Part shown: piece by piece, positions 26,531-35,657 of the stretch
Numbering within the stretch: position 1 is the first letter of the stretch
Layout: each line of letters starts with the position of its first letter
From: Pseudoalteromonas rubra
Lineage (GTDB): Bacteria > Pseudomonadota > Gammaproteobacteria > Enterobacterales > Alteromonadaceae
Length of the DNA stretch: 64,000 nucleotides
Reading direction: 5' to 3'
NCBI RefSeq assembly: GCF_005887095.1
Contig: NZ_PNCI01000025.1
Coordinates: 1 to 64,000 of the forward strand
Program-made: the position numbers and the translations under genes
The notes under the pieces: model-generated
Seen by the model: the letters and a program-made list of their open reading frames with translations, nothing else
Database searches by the model: none
Told to the model about the DNA's origin: nothing

Positions 26531-28478
26531 ATGCGTTTTGCACAATGGCGGTCAGGTCGGGGAGTGAGACAGGTTTAAGTAACACCTGGCTGACCGGGTA
26601 AGAGAGCAGGGCGTCGGGGTCGGGTTCACTGCCGCTGACCACCACCAGTTTAGCCGGGATCTGACGCTTGTGAACTGCTGCAACCAGCGCCAGCCCGGAG
26701 CCATCGGGTAAATTTAAATCCAGCATTACCACATTAAAATCAGCGTGTTTGTCCAGCTCGCTCAGGCCCTCAGCGCAGCTGCCGGCAGCGATGACCTCAC
26801 ATTCCAGAGACTCCAGCAAAAGCTTCATTAAGTTGCGCGCATCCGGGTCATCTTCAACCAATAAAATTCGCTTGTTTTTGATGTTTGAGTCGCTGGGCTG
26901 TGTGGTGAGCGTGTCTTGTACGGGTTGTGCGGACAAATAATCCTGTAAACAGGATTCAAGCTGAGTAACGTTAATGGGTTTGGTCAGGGTATCGTTAAAG
27001 CCAAGGGCTTTAAGGGTATCCAGGTTACCCTTCTGGGCTGCGGCTGTTAGTGAGATAATGGGTGTACTAATACCCCGAGCGCGCAATTTAACTATGGCGT
27101 CTTTGCCGTTTAATATCGGCATGTGCAAGTCCATAAACACCAGGTCAAAGGCCGCATCAGTTTGAGTGAGTAAGTCACAAGCTACTTTGCCATTTTCCGC
27201 ATAGCTGACCTGGGCACCGGTGGCTGTAATCAGCTGTCCCAGCAACTGGCGAATTTCGGGCAAATCTTCAACGATGAGCACCTTGCCGGATAAATTCGTT
27301 ATCTTTGTTGAAGGCCTATTTACAGTGGTGGCGAGCAGATCTAGCTGACCAAGCTGTCCGGAACATTGACCCGACCCGATAGTAAAGCTAAAAGTACTGC
27401 CGCTGCCCACGCTTGACTCAACCTGTAAACTCCCCCCGAGTAGGCGGATCAGGGCTGAGCTGATGGCCAATCCAAGGCCGGCGCCTTCCTCAGAGCGCGT
27501 GGTACTGTCCTGGACCTGCTCAAAGGGCTTAAAAATATGTGTCAGTTTGTCCTGAGGAATACCAATGCCGGTATCCTCAATCGAAAAACTGAGCTTACCT
27601 TCAGCGGCTGGCCGTACCTCAATTGAAACCTGCCCGCTTGGTGTGAATTTTATGGCGTTATAAACCAGGTTGATGAGCACCTGTTTCAGACGTTTTTCGT
27701 CAGACTCAATATAAGCGGGTAAGGGCGCGTCGGTGTGAATCGCAAACTTAATGCCCTTTTTATCCGCAGCAATGGAAAACAGGCTGTGCAGATCGGCAAG
27801 TAACGAGGCCAGGCAGATCTCACTGGGCTCAACTTGCAGGCTGTTGGCGTTGATTTTCGACAAATCCAGCACGTCATTGAGCAGGTTCAGCAAGTGCTGG
27901 CTGTTATTGTGAATGATAGACAGCTCAGGTTTGATATTGTCCAGCTCGCTGCGGGTTAGCAACAGATCGGTATAGCCCATGATAGAGGTCAGTGGGGTGC
28001 GCAACTCGTGACTCAGATGCGCCAGAAAGCGGTCTTTGGCGCGGCTGGTGGCCTGTGCCCGCAGCCGCTCCAGGCGCTCACTTTCAAGCTCCCGACGGGA
28101 CAGGGCATAGCGGATCGCGCGGATAAAGCGCGGGCTGCTGATCTCAGACTTAAGTAAGAAATCTTCTGCGCCCAGTGCCAGTGCATCTGCGTCCAGCACC
28201 TCATCGGCCTGGCCTGTGAGCATCATAAACGAGGTATTGATGGGCAGTGCTTTGGCGGCTTCAAGAATGGTCAGACCGGTATGTCCGCCAAGCTGGTGGT
28301 CAAGCAGGCAGAGGTCGAACTGATCAGATCCCAGTGCCTGAAGCACTTCGTCATGTTCACTGAGCCAGGTGACATCAAACTGATAGTTGGGCACTTGTTG
28401 TAAGTAATCCAGTGCCAGTACATAGTCGTCTTCATCATCCTCTACCAGCAGTAGCTTAACCACCTGCGCATTTTGCAT
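26529..28478 (-). CDS. Hybrid histidine kinase with three receiver domains
   Basis: This 649-aa protein lacks membrane segments. Its domains are: receiver 1 (about 5-125, phospho-Asp in DLCLLDHQLGG), HisKA (about 150-215, phospho-His in HLSHELRTPLTS), HATPase (about 260-370, with DTGIGIPQDKL and GLGLAISSALIRLLGG), receiver 2 (about 398-515, FMDLHMPILNG) and receiver 3 (about 535-649, MLDLNLPDGSG). There is no sensor domain other than receiver 1, so it is probably controlled by phosphorylation from a partner kinase. It is the last gene of the phosphorelay operon, 9 bases after the receiver gene. Confidence 0.93.
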   Translation of the reverse strand: MQNAQVVKLLLVEDDEDDYVLALDYLQQVPNYQFDVTWLSEHDEVLQALGSDQFDLCLLDHQLGGHTGLTILEAAKALPINTSFMMLTGQADEVLDADALALGAEDFLLKSEISSPRFIRAIRYALSRRELESERLERLRAQATSRAKDRFLAHLSHELRTPLTSIMGYTDLLLTRSELDNIKPELSIIHNNSQHLLNLLNDVLDLSKINANSLQVEPSEICLASLLADLHSLFSIAADKKGIKFAIHTDAPLPAYIESDEKRLKQVLINLVYNAIKFTPSGQVSIEVRPAAEGKLSFSIEDTGIGIPQDKLTHIFKPFEQVQDSTTRSEEGAGLGLAISSALIRLLGGSLQVESSVGSGSTFSFTIGSGQCSGQLGQLDLLATTVNRPSTKITNLSGKVLIVEDLPEIRQLLGQLITATGAQVSYAENGKVACDLLTQTDAAFDLVFMDLHMPILNGKDAIVKLRARGISTPIISLTAAAQKGNLDTLKALGFNDTLTKPINVTQLESCLQDYLSAQPVQDTLTTQPSDSNIKNKRILLVEDDPDARNLMKLLLESLECEVIAAGSCAEGLSELDKHADFNVVMLDLNLPDGSGLALVAAVHKRQIPAKLVVVSGSEPDPDALLSYPVSQVLLKPVSLPDLTAIVQNA

Positions 28479-28487
28479 CTGTTTCTC

Positions 28488-28934
28488 CTAGGGTAATTCG
28501 ACGATTTCAATCCAATACTTGCCCAGTTGACGCATTAGCTCGACCAGTCCATCGAAGTTTACGGGCTTGGAAATATACGACGCGGCACCGAGATCATAGC
28601 CCCTGAGTTTGTCTTCTTCTTCCTTAGAGGTGGTGAGGATCACCACAGGGATTGAGCGCAGTGTCGGATCCGCCTTGATCTTTTGTAGCGCTTCACGACC
28701 GTCCATTCGTGGCATGTTGAGATCCAGCAAAATAATGCTTGGCCGGGGATAAGCCGTTTTATCTTCAAACGGCGGCTCATTGTTCAGATAAGCTAACAGC
28801 TCAACACCATCGTGCACAAAATTTAGATTGTTCAGTACCCGGCTTTCTTGCAGGGCATCCTGGGTCAGCAAACGATCGTCTTCATCGTCGTCTGCCATCA
28901 AAATATTAATGCGTCTGGTTGATAAGCTGCTCAT
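28488..28934 (-). CDS. Single-domain response regulator (Rcp1-like)
   Basis: This 148-aa receiver domain has the acidic pair near the N-terminus (ADDDEDDR), the phospho-Asp in ILLDLNMPRMDG (about residue 72), the Thr/Ser in ILTTSKEEED and the Lys in SKPVNFDG. The longer alpha-4 region resembles Rcp1, the partner of bacteriophytochromes and of CHASE3-type kinases. It overlaps the CHASE3 kinase gene by 29 bases, so the two are translationally linked and probably partners. Confidence 0.92.
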   Translation of the reverse strand: MSSLSTRRINILMADDDEDDRLLTQDALQESRVLNNLNFVHDGVELLAYLNNEPPFEDKTAYPRPSIILLDLNMPRMDGREALQKIKADPTLRSIPVVILTTSKEEEDKLRGYDLGAASYISKPVNFDGLVELMRQLGKYWIEIVELP

Positions 28935-30429
28935 CGGCGGTGTCCTTTAATGTGAGAGTGGAAGCAAGGTCAGGCAACAGGATGCGAAAAGTGGTGCCCT
29001 GGCCTTCAATACTGTGTGCGCTGATCTGCCCGCCATGACGTTCGACTATGCGTCGGCATACGGCAAGACCAATACCCGTACCTTCATAAGATTTACGGGT
29101 ATGCAGGCGTTGAAACGGGGTAAAGATTTTTTCGCTATACTCGGCGGCAAAGCCAATACCGTTGTCAGTGAGATCAATCTCCAGCCAGTCGCATTCAATG
29201 TCTTCAAGTAGCTTGCTGGGGGCAGTGGTTTTGCACATGGTTATGGCAATTTGTGGCGGCACGCCTTCGCGGCGGAATTTAATGGCGTTAGATAACAAGT
29301 TTAAAAACAACTGGTGAAGCTGGATTGGGTCGCCTTCAATGGTCGGTAATGGGTCAACCTGAATGCGGGCATTGGCGTCGCTGATGGTTATCTCCAGGTC
29401 ATCCAGCACAGTCTCCATGAGTGGATTAAGTGCGACATCTTCGAACTCTTTTCCTTTGGTCGTCACTCTGGACAAAGAGAGCAGATCGGTGATTAATACT
29501 GACATCCGTTTGGCAGCGTTGTCCATTCTGGACAGGTAATCCTTGCCTTTTTCATCAAGCAGCGCTTCGTAATTGGCCTTGATACGATCAGAAAACGCGC
29601 GAATTTTTCGTAGAGGCTCCTGTAAGTCATGAGAAGCGATAAACGCAAAGTCTTCGAGCTCGCGATTGCTGCGGGTCAGTTCATCCGCGTAAAGCTCCAG
29701 TGCCTGAGTGCGCTCTTTCACTTTGTCTTCGAGTTGCTCATTGTAGCGTTCAAGCTGCTCTTTTGAACGACGAACACTGTGCAGGTGTTTAATTAAAAAC
29801 CCCAAAAACAGGGTGCTGATCAGGGTGCTTAACACCGTGAACCAGATCAGGTTGTCTTTTGCGGTTTCCCGTGCCTGCGTCAGACGCGCCATCAACAGGT
29901 TTCGGATCTCGGTTTCTTCAGTCATGATGGTGGCGTACAGGGTGCGCAAGTCAATCCCGGTACTTCGCACATCGTCCAGCATTCTGTGTGGTTCAAGCTG
30001 CTCATTGTCCCTTGCCAGTGCTACACTGGCAGACAAAGACTCAAATTTAATCCGGGCATGCTGAATATAACGTTCCAGGCGTTGCTGCTGAGGAGGGCTT
30101 TCCGAGCGGATTGTCTGGGCTTCACTCAGGCTATGTTCAAATTTTTGCAGTGCAATTTTATAGGGAGCCAGATCGCTTTCGCGTTGGGAAATGAGATAGC
30201 CTCGCTGCCCGGATTCTGCATTAAGAATGTCAATGTGCAATTGATCGACCCTAAGCATGACTTCGCCGGTATTTTGAAGACTGCGTTGAATTCTGGCGAT
30301 TTCATCGGTGTTTTTTAATCCCAAAGTGGCCACTAATATGACCCCCGCCAGGATCAACAGCGGGATTAGCCACACCATACTTTGTATATACCGGGAGTGA
30401 TTGAATGTATGCACAGTCGTTCCTGTCAA
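28906..30429 (-). CDS. CHASE3-domain sensor histidine kinase
   Basis: This 507-aa protein has a membrane helix (about 18-36), a periplasmic CHASE3 domain (about 37-180, with LNAESGQRGYLISQRESDLA), a second helix (about 185-205), a coiled coil (about 215-255) and a kinase core. The HisKA domain has its phospho-His in FIASHDLQEPLRK (about 271), and HATPase has the N and G boxes (LLSNAIKFRREG, DNGIGFA, GTGIGLAVCRRIVERHGG). Its start overlaps the stop of the H-box mini-protein gene (ATGA). The signal sensed is unknown. Confidence 0.93.
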   Translation of the reverse strand: MTGTTVHTFNHSRYIQSMVWLIPLLILAGVILVATLGLKNTDEIARIQRSLQNTGEVMLRVDQLHIDILNAESGQRGYLISQRESDLAPYKIALQKFEHSLSEAQTIRSESPPQQQRLERYIQHARIKFESLSASVALARDNEQLEPHRMLDDVRSTGIDLRTLYATIMTEETEIRNLLMARLTQARETAKDNLIWFTVLSTLISTLFLGFLIKHLHSVRRSKEQLERYNEQLEDKVKERTQALELYADELTRSNRELEDFAFIASHDLQEPLRKIRAFSDRIKANYEALLDEKGKDYLSRMDNAAKRMSVLITDLLSLSRVTTKGKEFEDVALNPLMETVLDDLEITISDANARIQVDPLPTIEGDPIQLHQLFLNLLSNAIKFRREGVPPQIAITMCKTTAPSKLLEDIECDWLEIDLTDNGIGFAAEYSEKIFTPFQRLHTRKSYEGTGIGLAVCRRIVERHGGQISAHSIEGQGTTFRILLPDLASTLTLKDTADEQLINQTH

Positions 30430-30626
30430 TCTTGTGTCATCAAGGTTTGTAGCAATTCGCTACACGCCTTACTGGCTTTAATGATATCCTCGGCTGATTG
30501 CTGAATTTCGGCTTCTGAACCTGGCTTCTGGCTCAGGATCTTAATCAACTCTGCGTGCATAGAAATATGGTTGAGTGGCTTTCTGGCATCATGAATGAGT
30601 GTGGCGATATCAGGTTTGTCTGTCAT
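30426..30626 (-). CDS. H-box mini-protein (isolated histidine-phosphoacceptor segment)
   Basis: The 66-aa product begins at ATG 30626 with GAGGGG upstream; a longer frame overlaps the upstream regulator gene. It has the H-box look of a kinase dimerisation domain, LIHDARKPLNHISMHAELIK, followed by a second helix (SAEDIIKASKACSELLQTL), but no ATPase domain. It is probably a phosphotransfer or connector protein within the operon's relay, or a regulator of kinase pairing. This role is inference, and His phosphorylation is untested. Confidence 0.7.
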   Translation of the reverse strand: MTDKPDIATLIHDARKPLNHISMHAELIKILSQKPGSEAEIQQSAEDIIKASKACSELLQTLMTQD

Positions 30627-30639
30627 CTTTCCCCTCGCT

Positions 30640-32025
30640 TTACTTTGTTTCTTCGGGTGTTGATTGCTCGTATGCATTCAGGCGGTTGTACAGTGTTTTG
30701 GTGCTGATCCCCAGCATTTTTGCGGCCAAAGTTTTATTGCCATCGACCGACTCCAGGGTCTGATAAATTAGCTTTCGTTCGACCTCTTCGATGGTTTCGC
30801 CGACTTTAACTGGTGCGGACGGGGTTGTGGCTGATGTGGCAGGCGCCCGGGGTGGTACTTGATTGTCAGACGCCTGAGCACTTGCGAATGGCGAGCTGAC
30901 AATCTCGTCTATCGTTAGTGTGGTTGTATCGGGATCTGCCATAATAAATGCGCGATGAATACAGTGTTTCAGCTCTCGAATATTGCCTGGCCAGCTATGT
31001 GCCGACAGTACAGTATGAGCCTGCTCGGTGAGTTGATATTGTGTTTTATATTCATCATTGAGCTGGTGGACAAAAAATTCACTCAGCAGCGGTATATCCT
31101 GAGGACGTGCCCGAAGCGGTGGGATTTCAATGGGGAATACGGCCAGACGAAAATAAATGTCTTCACGCAGCACGTTCTTTTGCGCGATTTCGGCCAGTGT
31201 TCGATTGGTCGCAGACACCACTCGACAATTGACTTCAATGGGTTTAGCCCCTCCCACCCGGGTAATGGTTTGCGTTTCCAGTGCCCTGAGTAGATTAGGC
31301 TGCATTTCAATGGGCATTTCTGTGACTTCATCCAGAAATAAAGTGCCATTTTGTGCCAGCTCAAATACGCCTTTCTTTTGGTTGATTGCGCCGGTAAAAG
31401 CCCCTTTTTCATGACCGAACAATTCGCTGCCGATCAGATCTTTGGCAATTGCGCCACAGTTCACCGACACCTGCTCACCGCTGCACTGACTGGCGTTGTG
31501 GATGGCCTGAGCAACCACTTCTTTACCTGAACCACTTTCTCCCATTAACAATACATTGGCATTGGTTTTCGCGACCCGCTCTATCATAGTCACCAGTTTT
31601 TTCATGGCGGGAGAGTGGCCGATCAGGCAGCCAAAATGGCGTTCAAAGGGATCCGACTGGGCATGGTGAGTGGCGGTTTTGGTGTTGAGAACGCGCTTAA
31701 CGTCATCGGCTTCTATGGGTTTGGTCAGGTAATTGATTTGCTCATCGCACATGCTGGCCAGTGCCGCCTTAACCGAAGGATGGCCTGTTATCAGGGTTAT
31801 TTGTGCCGTGAGTTTGAGGCTACGTATATGATCTATAAGATGTAAACCACTGCCATCGGGAAGCATAAAGTCGAGAAACAGATGGTCAAAACGCATATCA
31901 GCAAGCCACTGTTTTGCTTCGCCTATACTGCCAGCGGTGTATACGTCACAGCCTATAAACTCAATGATCCGAGCGGCGATAGTCGTAAATTCATGGTCAT
32001 CATCAACCAGCAGAACGGTCTTCAT
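30640..32025 (-). CDS. Sigma-54-dependent response regulator (NtrC type)
   Basis: The protein of 461 aa holds a receiver domain (about 1-118; phospho-Asp in LFLDFMLPDGSG), an AAA+ domain (about 145-375; Walker A GESGSGKEVV, the sigma-54 contact loop GAFTGA, Walker B FLDEVTEMP) and a C-terminal Fis-type helix-turn-helix (about 420-455, TLAAKMLGISTKTLYNRL). It activates sigma-54 promoters after phosphorylation, presumably by kinases of the same operon. The stop overlaps the H-box mini-protein gene. Confidence 0.94.
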   Translation of the reverse strand: MKTVLLVDDDHEFTTIAARIIEFIGCDVYTAGSIGEAKQWLADMRFDHLFLDFMLPDGSGLHLIDHIRSLKLTAQITLITGHPSVKAALASMCDEQINYLTKPIEADDVKRVLNTKTATHHAQSDPFERHFGCLIGHSPAMKKLVTMIERVAKTNANVLLMGESGSGKEVVAQAIHNASQCSGEQVSVNCGAIAKDLIGSELFGHEKGAFTGAINQKKGVFELAQNGTLFLDEVTEMPIEMQPNLLRALETQTITRVGGAKPIEVNCRVVSATNRTLAEIAQKNVLREDIYFRLAVFPIEIPPLRARPQDIPLLSEFFVHQLNDEYKTQYQLTEQAHTVLSAHSWPGNIRELKHCIHRAFIMADPDTTTLTIDEIVSSPFASAQASDNQVPPRAPATSATTPSAPVKVGETIEEVERKLIYQTLESVDGNKTLAAKMLGISTKTLYNRLNAYEQSTPEETK

Positions 32026-32037
32026 TTGGGATCCTTG

Positions 32038-33675
32038 TTAGCTTGAACGTGTCGACTCTGGGGCCATGATCCACAAGGAAGCCTGATTCACTTCAATGTT
32101 AAGGCTGTCGGCACTTTTTACTTCACCATCAATACTATACTGTATTTGCTCTGAGTCTGCGTGTAAAGTGACTCGCTGGCAGCGGGTGTGTGAAACGGCG
32201 CTCTCTTGTGCTGCAGAAGGGCCAGATATCCCGGTTGCGATCAACTGTGCCACACTCAGAGCACGGGACGCAGACTCTGGTTCATGATGGATCAGTGTCA
32301 AATCCAGCAAGCCATCCTGATAATCCGGTTCACCACCGCCTTGCGCCAGCACTGTGGTAATGGGGGCTGCGTTCGCCACCGCCAGACTGGCAATATCCAG
32401 GCTTTGTGCAGGTTGATTATCAATGCGCAATGTCACGCGCTGCTTTTGTCCATCGGAGACGGCATTAATAAAGCCACTGATGTAGGCCAGCTGGCCACTG
32501 CGGTTTTTCTCGCCGCGATTGGCGTGCTCAATCATCTGCGCTTCAAACCCAAAGGCGGCAACCAGTAGCCCCGTTTCGCCGTTGCAGGTCATGGTATCTA
32601 TTTGTATGTAATGTTCACTTAACAGCACCTCACAGGCGCTACTGATTGGATCCACTTTACTGCGTATCCCCAGCAGTACATGTGCCAGTGCATTGGCTGT
32701 TCCAAGCGGAATAAACCCCAGTTTACATTCACTGTTGACCAGTGCATGAGCAACGGCGGTCAGTGTGCCATCACCGCCGCAGGCAATCAGGCGCTCGGCG
32801 TCTTGGCTTAGCTCAACGGCCAGTGCTGCTACATCCGTGTCCTGTTCGGTAAAATGCAGAACAAGGGTGTACTTGCTACACAGCAGGCCAATCACCTGAT
32901 TGTCGTACAGGTGCCATTTTCCGCCGCCAGAAACGGGATTAATGACCAAATCGAGGCGCGAACTCGGCGTATCGCGCAGATCGTGCATCAGTGCTTTAAG
33001 GCGATGGTGCTGATAGCGATTTAAACGTGCTGTCTGACGTTTACTGTTGATAAACTGCATGGCATCAGCCACGGACAAGGACGGGTCTTGCAGCATCAGG
33101 TAGGCGGCAACGACAAACACCGAGCGACCTCGGCCCAGCGCACAGTGGACGACCACTTTTTTGTTGAGCTGATGCATCACTCTAAGCCAGCTTAGCGCAT
33201 GTCGCAATTGGGCGTCACTGGGGGTTTGATGATCTAAAATGGGTATATTCAGATAGTACAGACCCTGCTCTTCCGCAGACCAGTTCAGACCGTCGAACTC
33301 GGCCGTAACATCCAGTATTGCTTCAACTTGCTTGGATTGCAGCATAGGAATGTCGCTGGGAAACAAACGACAAGCCAAAAACAAATTGTCTTTCACCTCT
33401 TGTACAGGTGGCACACTGTCCTGGTATCGTTGCCAGGCATTATAAAGCTGCGCCCCTAAAAAATAGGGCAGCAGCAATACTTTGATATAAAATGGCACTT
33501 GCCCAGTGGTGCGTTTACGAAACAGTTCTGGCCTGTCCAGCGCATAGGCTACGTAGACGCAGGCAACAGACGCGCTGAGCCACAGAGATGGCAACAGCAC
33601 TAAGCTGTCCAGACTCAATGTGGTTAGTAGCAGGGTGAACAGCAGTAAAACAAGGTAGTAATGCGCAGTGCTCAT
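32038..33675 (-). CDS. Fusion of dual-specificity phosphatase and diacylglycerol-kinase-like lipid kinase
   Basis: This 545-aa protein joins two enzymes. After two or three N-terminal membrane helices (within residues 1-85) comes a cysteine phosphatase domain with the signature HCALGRGRS (CX5R, Cys near residue 177). A YegS/diacylglycerol kinase catalytic domain follows (from about residue 240: LVINPVSGGGK, then IACGGDGTLTAVAHALV near 297 and PLGTANALAH). It may phosphorylate a membrane lipid or sphingoid base and remove a phosphate. A strong AAGGAG site precedes the ATG. It is the first gene of the six-gene signalling operon, 12 bases ahead of the NtrC-type gene. Confidence 0.88.
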   Translation of the reverse strand: MSTAHYYLVLLLFTLLLTTLSLDSLVLLPSLWLSASVACVYVAYALDRPELFRKRTTGQVPFYIKVLLLPYFLGAQLYNAWQRYQDSVPPVQEVKDNLFLACRLFPSDIPMLQSKQVEAILDVTAEFDGLNWSAEEQGLYYLNIPILDHQTPSDAQLRHALSWLRVMHQLNKKVVVHCALGRGRSVFVVAAYLMLQDPSLSVADAMQFINSKRQTARLNRYQHHRLKALMHDLRDTPSSRLDLVINPVSGGGKWHLYDNQVIGLLCSKYTLVLHFTEQDTDVAALAVELSQDAERLIACGGDGTLTAVAHALVNSECKLGFIPLGTANALAHVLLGIRSKVDPISSACEVLLSEHYIQIDTMTCNGETGLLVAAFGFEAQMIEHANRGEKNRSGQLAYISGFINAVSDGQKQRVTLRIDNQPAQSLDIASLAVANAAPITTVLAQGGGEPDYQDGLLDLTLIHHEPESASRALSVAQLIATGISGPSAAQESAVSHTRCQRVTLHADSEQIQYSIDGEVKSADSLNIEVNQASLWIMAPESTRSS

Positions 33676-33772
33676 GAATACTCCTTAATTGACAGACTGA
33701 TAAACACTATTCAATTTTCATTCCGCCCCTCAGGCTACGAAAACAGCTTATCCAGACTTCAGCGTAGGAGAG

Positions 33773-33791
33773 TTTTACAGAGTGTGTAAAA
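33773..33791. promoter_or_regulatory. Dyad upstream of the signalling operon
   Basis: The 19-base inverted repeat TTTTAC-AGAGTGT-GTAAAA lies 97 bases before the phosphatase/kinase start and in a gap with no gene. It is a possible operator, but a chance match cannot be excluded. Confidence 0.3.
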
Positions 33792-33895
33792 TTTACCGAT
33801 TCATATTGGCGCATAACAAACTTGCAGCTCTGACATGAGATGTGAATGAGTTGGAAGAAGGGTCACAGAGAAATAACTTTACCTGCCAATGAGCT

Positions 33896-33922
33896 ACAAA
33901 CAGGGGCCTTGGCCCCCATCTG
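33896..33922 (-). terminator. Possible terminator of the TPR-protein gene
   Basis: On the minus strand a GC-rich hairpin (GGGGGCC / GGCCCC) is followed by TGTTTGT. It lies 13 bases after the stop of the TPR gene. The T-tract is imperfect. Confidence 0.5.
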
Positions 33923-33934
33923 TGACAACAAGGA

Positions 33935-34924
33935 TCATGCACTGGCCAGTTTCTTCAACGCAGAGCGGGCTTTTTTCTTGAGGCGCTCACTCAGTGTTTC
34001 AGTAATGACTTCGTTCAAAAGCTGTTTTGCAACTGCGGTTTTGCTGCGGTCTATCGCTATTTCGGCAAGCCTGAATTTAACTTGGCTTTTATCTGGCATA
34101 TCGTAGTGGTGCGACGCTTCATCCAGATACTGCCGTAATGCCGCTTCACCCTCATCATGGTGTTTACCTAGTTGCTTGCTGAGTACACCAATAAGCACCA
34201 GCGAATGGTTCCTGGCCTTTTCCTGCAGAGTGGTCGCTGTTTTCATGGCTGCGGCTTTGCGGAACTGGTTTAAGGCTTCTTCGCTCTGGTCGCGCTCGTG
34301 ATATACCTGACCCAGGGTATAAAAGAATCGAGGTTCTGCAGCAAAGCGCTTCTGTCCGATGGCAATTAAGCGAGCGAACTCATCTTGTTCACCTGTTTTA
34401 CCAAGCAGGTGCAAGCGTGTCAGGAAGGCTTCAAAAGGGGCGATTTTTTCTAATTCGTTAATATGTGTCAGAGCGGCCTGTTCATCGCCTCCAAACATGG
34501 AAGGGGCATTGATATAAAACTTGATCAGTGCAGTGCGATATTCTGTATTATCCGGGGCCAATTCCACAGCTTTGATGAACGATGCTTTGAGCTTTTTAAT
34601 ATAACCAGAGACACTGAAAATACTTGCCTGCTCGGCCATTTTGGCGATCACTTCAACATGGGCAAAATAGAGCTCTGGATTGTTTGGGTGCTGAGCGAGT
34701 GCATCTTCTATATGTTGCAGCGCGACTTCATCCTGATCACTTTTTAGCGCAATACGTGCCAGAAGCAGCGGCTTATGATAATCAGAGGTCTGCTGTTGCA
34801 GCAAAAGAGACTGTGCAAGGCGTAGATTGCCTTTTTCAAATTCTGCCCGTCCCTGTTCAATACTGGCAGTGGCTGTAGTGCTGCAAATAAGCAGTGCAAG
34901 GGGCATCAGTAGTGTGTTATTCAT
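33935..34924 (-). CDS. Secreted tetratricopeptide-repeat protein
   Basis: The product of 329 aa begins at ATG 34924 with AGAAGGA upstream; the larger frame from 35050 overlaps the upstream gene and is rejected. It has a signal peptide (MNNTLLMPLALLICSTTATA) and then tetratricopeptide-type helical repeats throughout (for example NPELYFAHVEVIAKMAEQA and GQVYHERDQSEEALNQFRKA). Function is likely scaffolding in the periplasm. It may be co-transcribed with the membrane-protein gene ending at 35005. Confidence 0.8.
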   Translation of the reverse strand: MNNTLLMPLALLICSTTATASIEQGRAEFEKGNLRLAQSLLLQQQTSDYHKPLLLARIALKSDQDEVALQHIEDALAQHPNNPELYFAHVEVIAKMAEQASIFSVSGYIKKLKASFIKAVELAPDNTEYRTALIKFYINAPSMFGGDEQAALTHINELEKIAPFEAFLTRLHLLGKTGEQDEFARLIAIGQKRFAAEPRFFYTLGQVYHERDQSEEALNQFRKAAAMKTATTLQEKARNHSLVLIGVLSKQLGKHHDEGEAALRQYLDEASHHYDMPDKSQVKFRLAEIAIDRSKTAVAKQLLNEVITETLSERLKKKARSALKKLASA

Positions 34925-35004
34925 GTGTATGTTTCCTTCTAAGTATCTAAAATAAATAGTGTTACTTTTTAACTTGTCGCTCAGTGAACGCACCGGTTTG
35001 CGAC

Positions 35005-35460
35005 TTAATTGATGGGGCTTCCGATTGGGTGTGCGGCAGGGGCATGCCAACGGATGGCCGTCCAGGCAATAGTCAAAAGTAAGCTAAGTTGAATGGCGGC
35101 CAGAAACAGGTAAAAAGGATCGGTTTCCACACCGCCCAGTACAAACACAAAGGTAAGCGGGACGGCCACAAGGTTACATAGCCGGTTTATTCGGTAGCCG
35201 ATAAACTGGGATAAAAAAATCATCATAATGGGAATTTCGATGAGTATGGCGCTGACCAGTAGCAGTGGCTGTGATAGTTTGACCGAGCCGGAATAGCCAC
35301 TCATCAATGTCTCAATTACACCAGGCGTGATAAAAGCCGAGACAAAGGCCAGGATATCGGCATAAATCATATTGAGCATCACCAGCAACCAAAGCGTTGC
35401 AAGTTTAATGCGAATACGGCCATCGGATATTTCGCCAGCGGTTGAATTTGGGTTTGTCAT
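35005..35460 (-). CDS. Four-helix membrane protein, DUF6326-like (tentative)
   Basis: This 151-aa protein has four hydrophobic helices (about residues 20-45, 62-85, 93-112, 115-138) after a polar N-terminus, and includes LVMLNMIYADILAFVSAF. This pattern resembles DUF6326 proteins, but I rank the family name as tentative. It precedes the TPR gene by 80 bases on the same strand and is divergent from the AraC regulator. Confidence 0.6.
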   Translation of the reverse strand: MTNPNSTAGEISDGRIRIKLATLWLLVMLNMIYADILAFVSAFITPGVIETLMSGYSGSVKLSQPLLLVSAILIEIPIMMIFLSQFIGYRINRLCNLVAVPLTFVFVLGGVETDPFYLFLAAIQLSLLLTIAWTAIRWHAPAAHPIGSPIN

Positions 35461-35657
35461 ACGTGATTCCTTAGTTCATATTGGGGTCCATGTAAAAAGA
35501 TTTGCCCGGCTGTATCCAGGTAGCACTCAGGCTAACTGCTCTGAGCTAAGGCGTCGTCTCAGCGTAAAGGCGCGGACAGTTTTGCAAAAAATAAAAATTA
35601 AAAGTAAATAAAACAATTAATTATGGATAACTTTGTTTCAAGTGTCAGGGGAGAATA

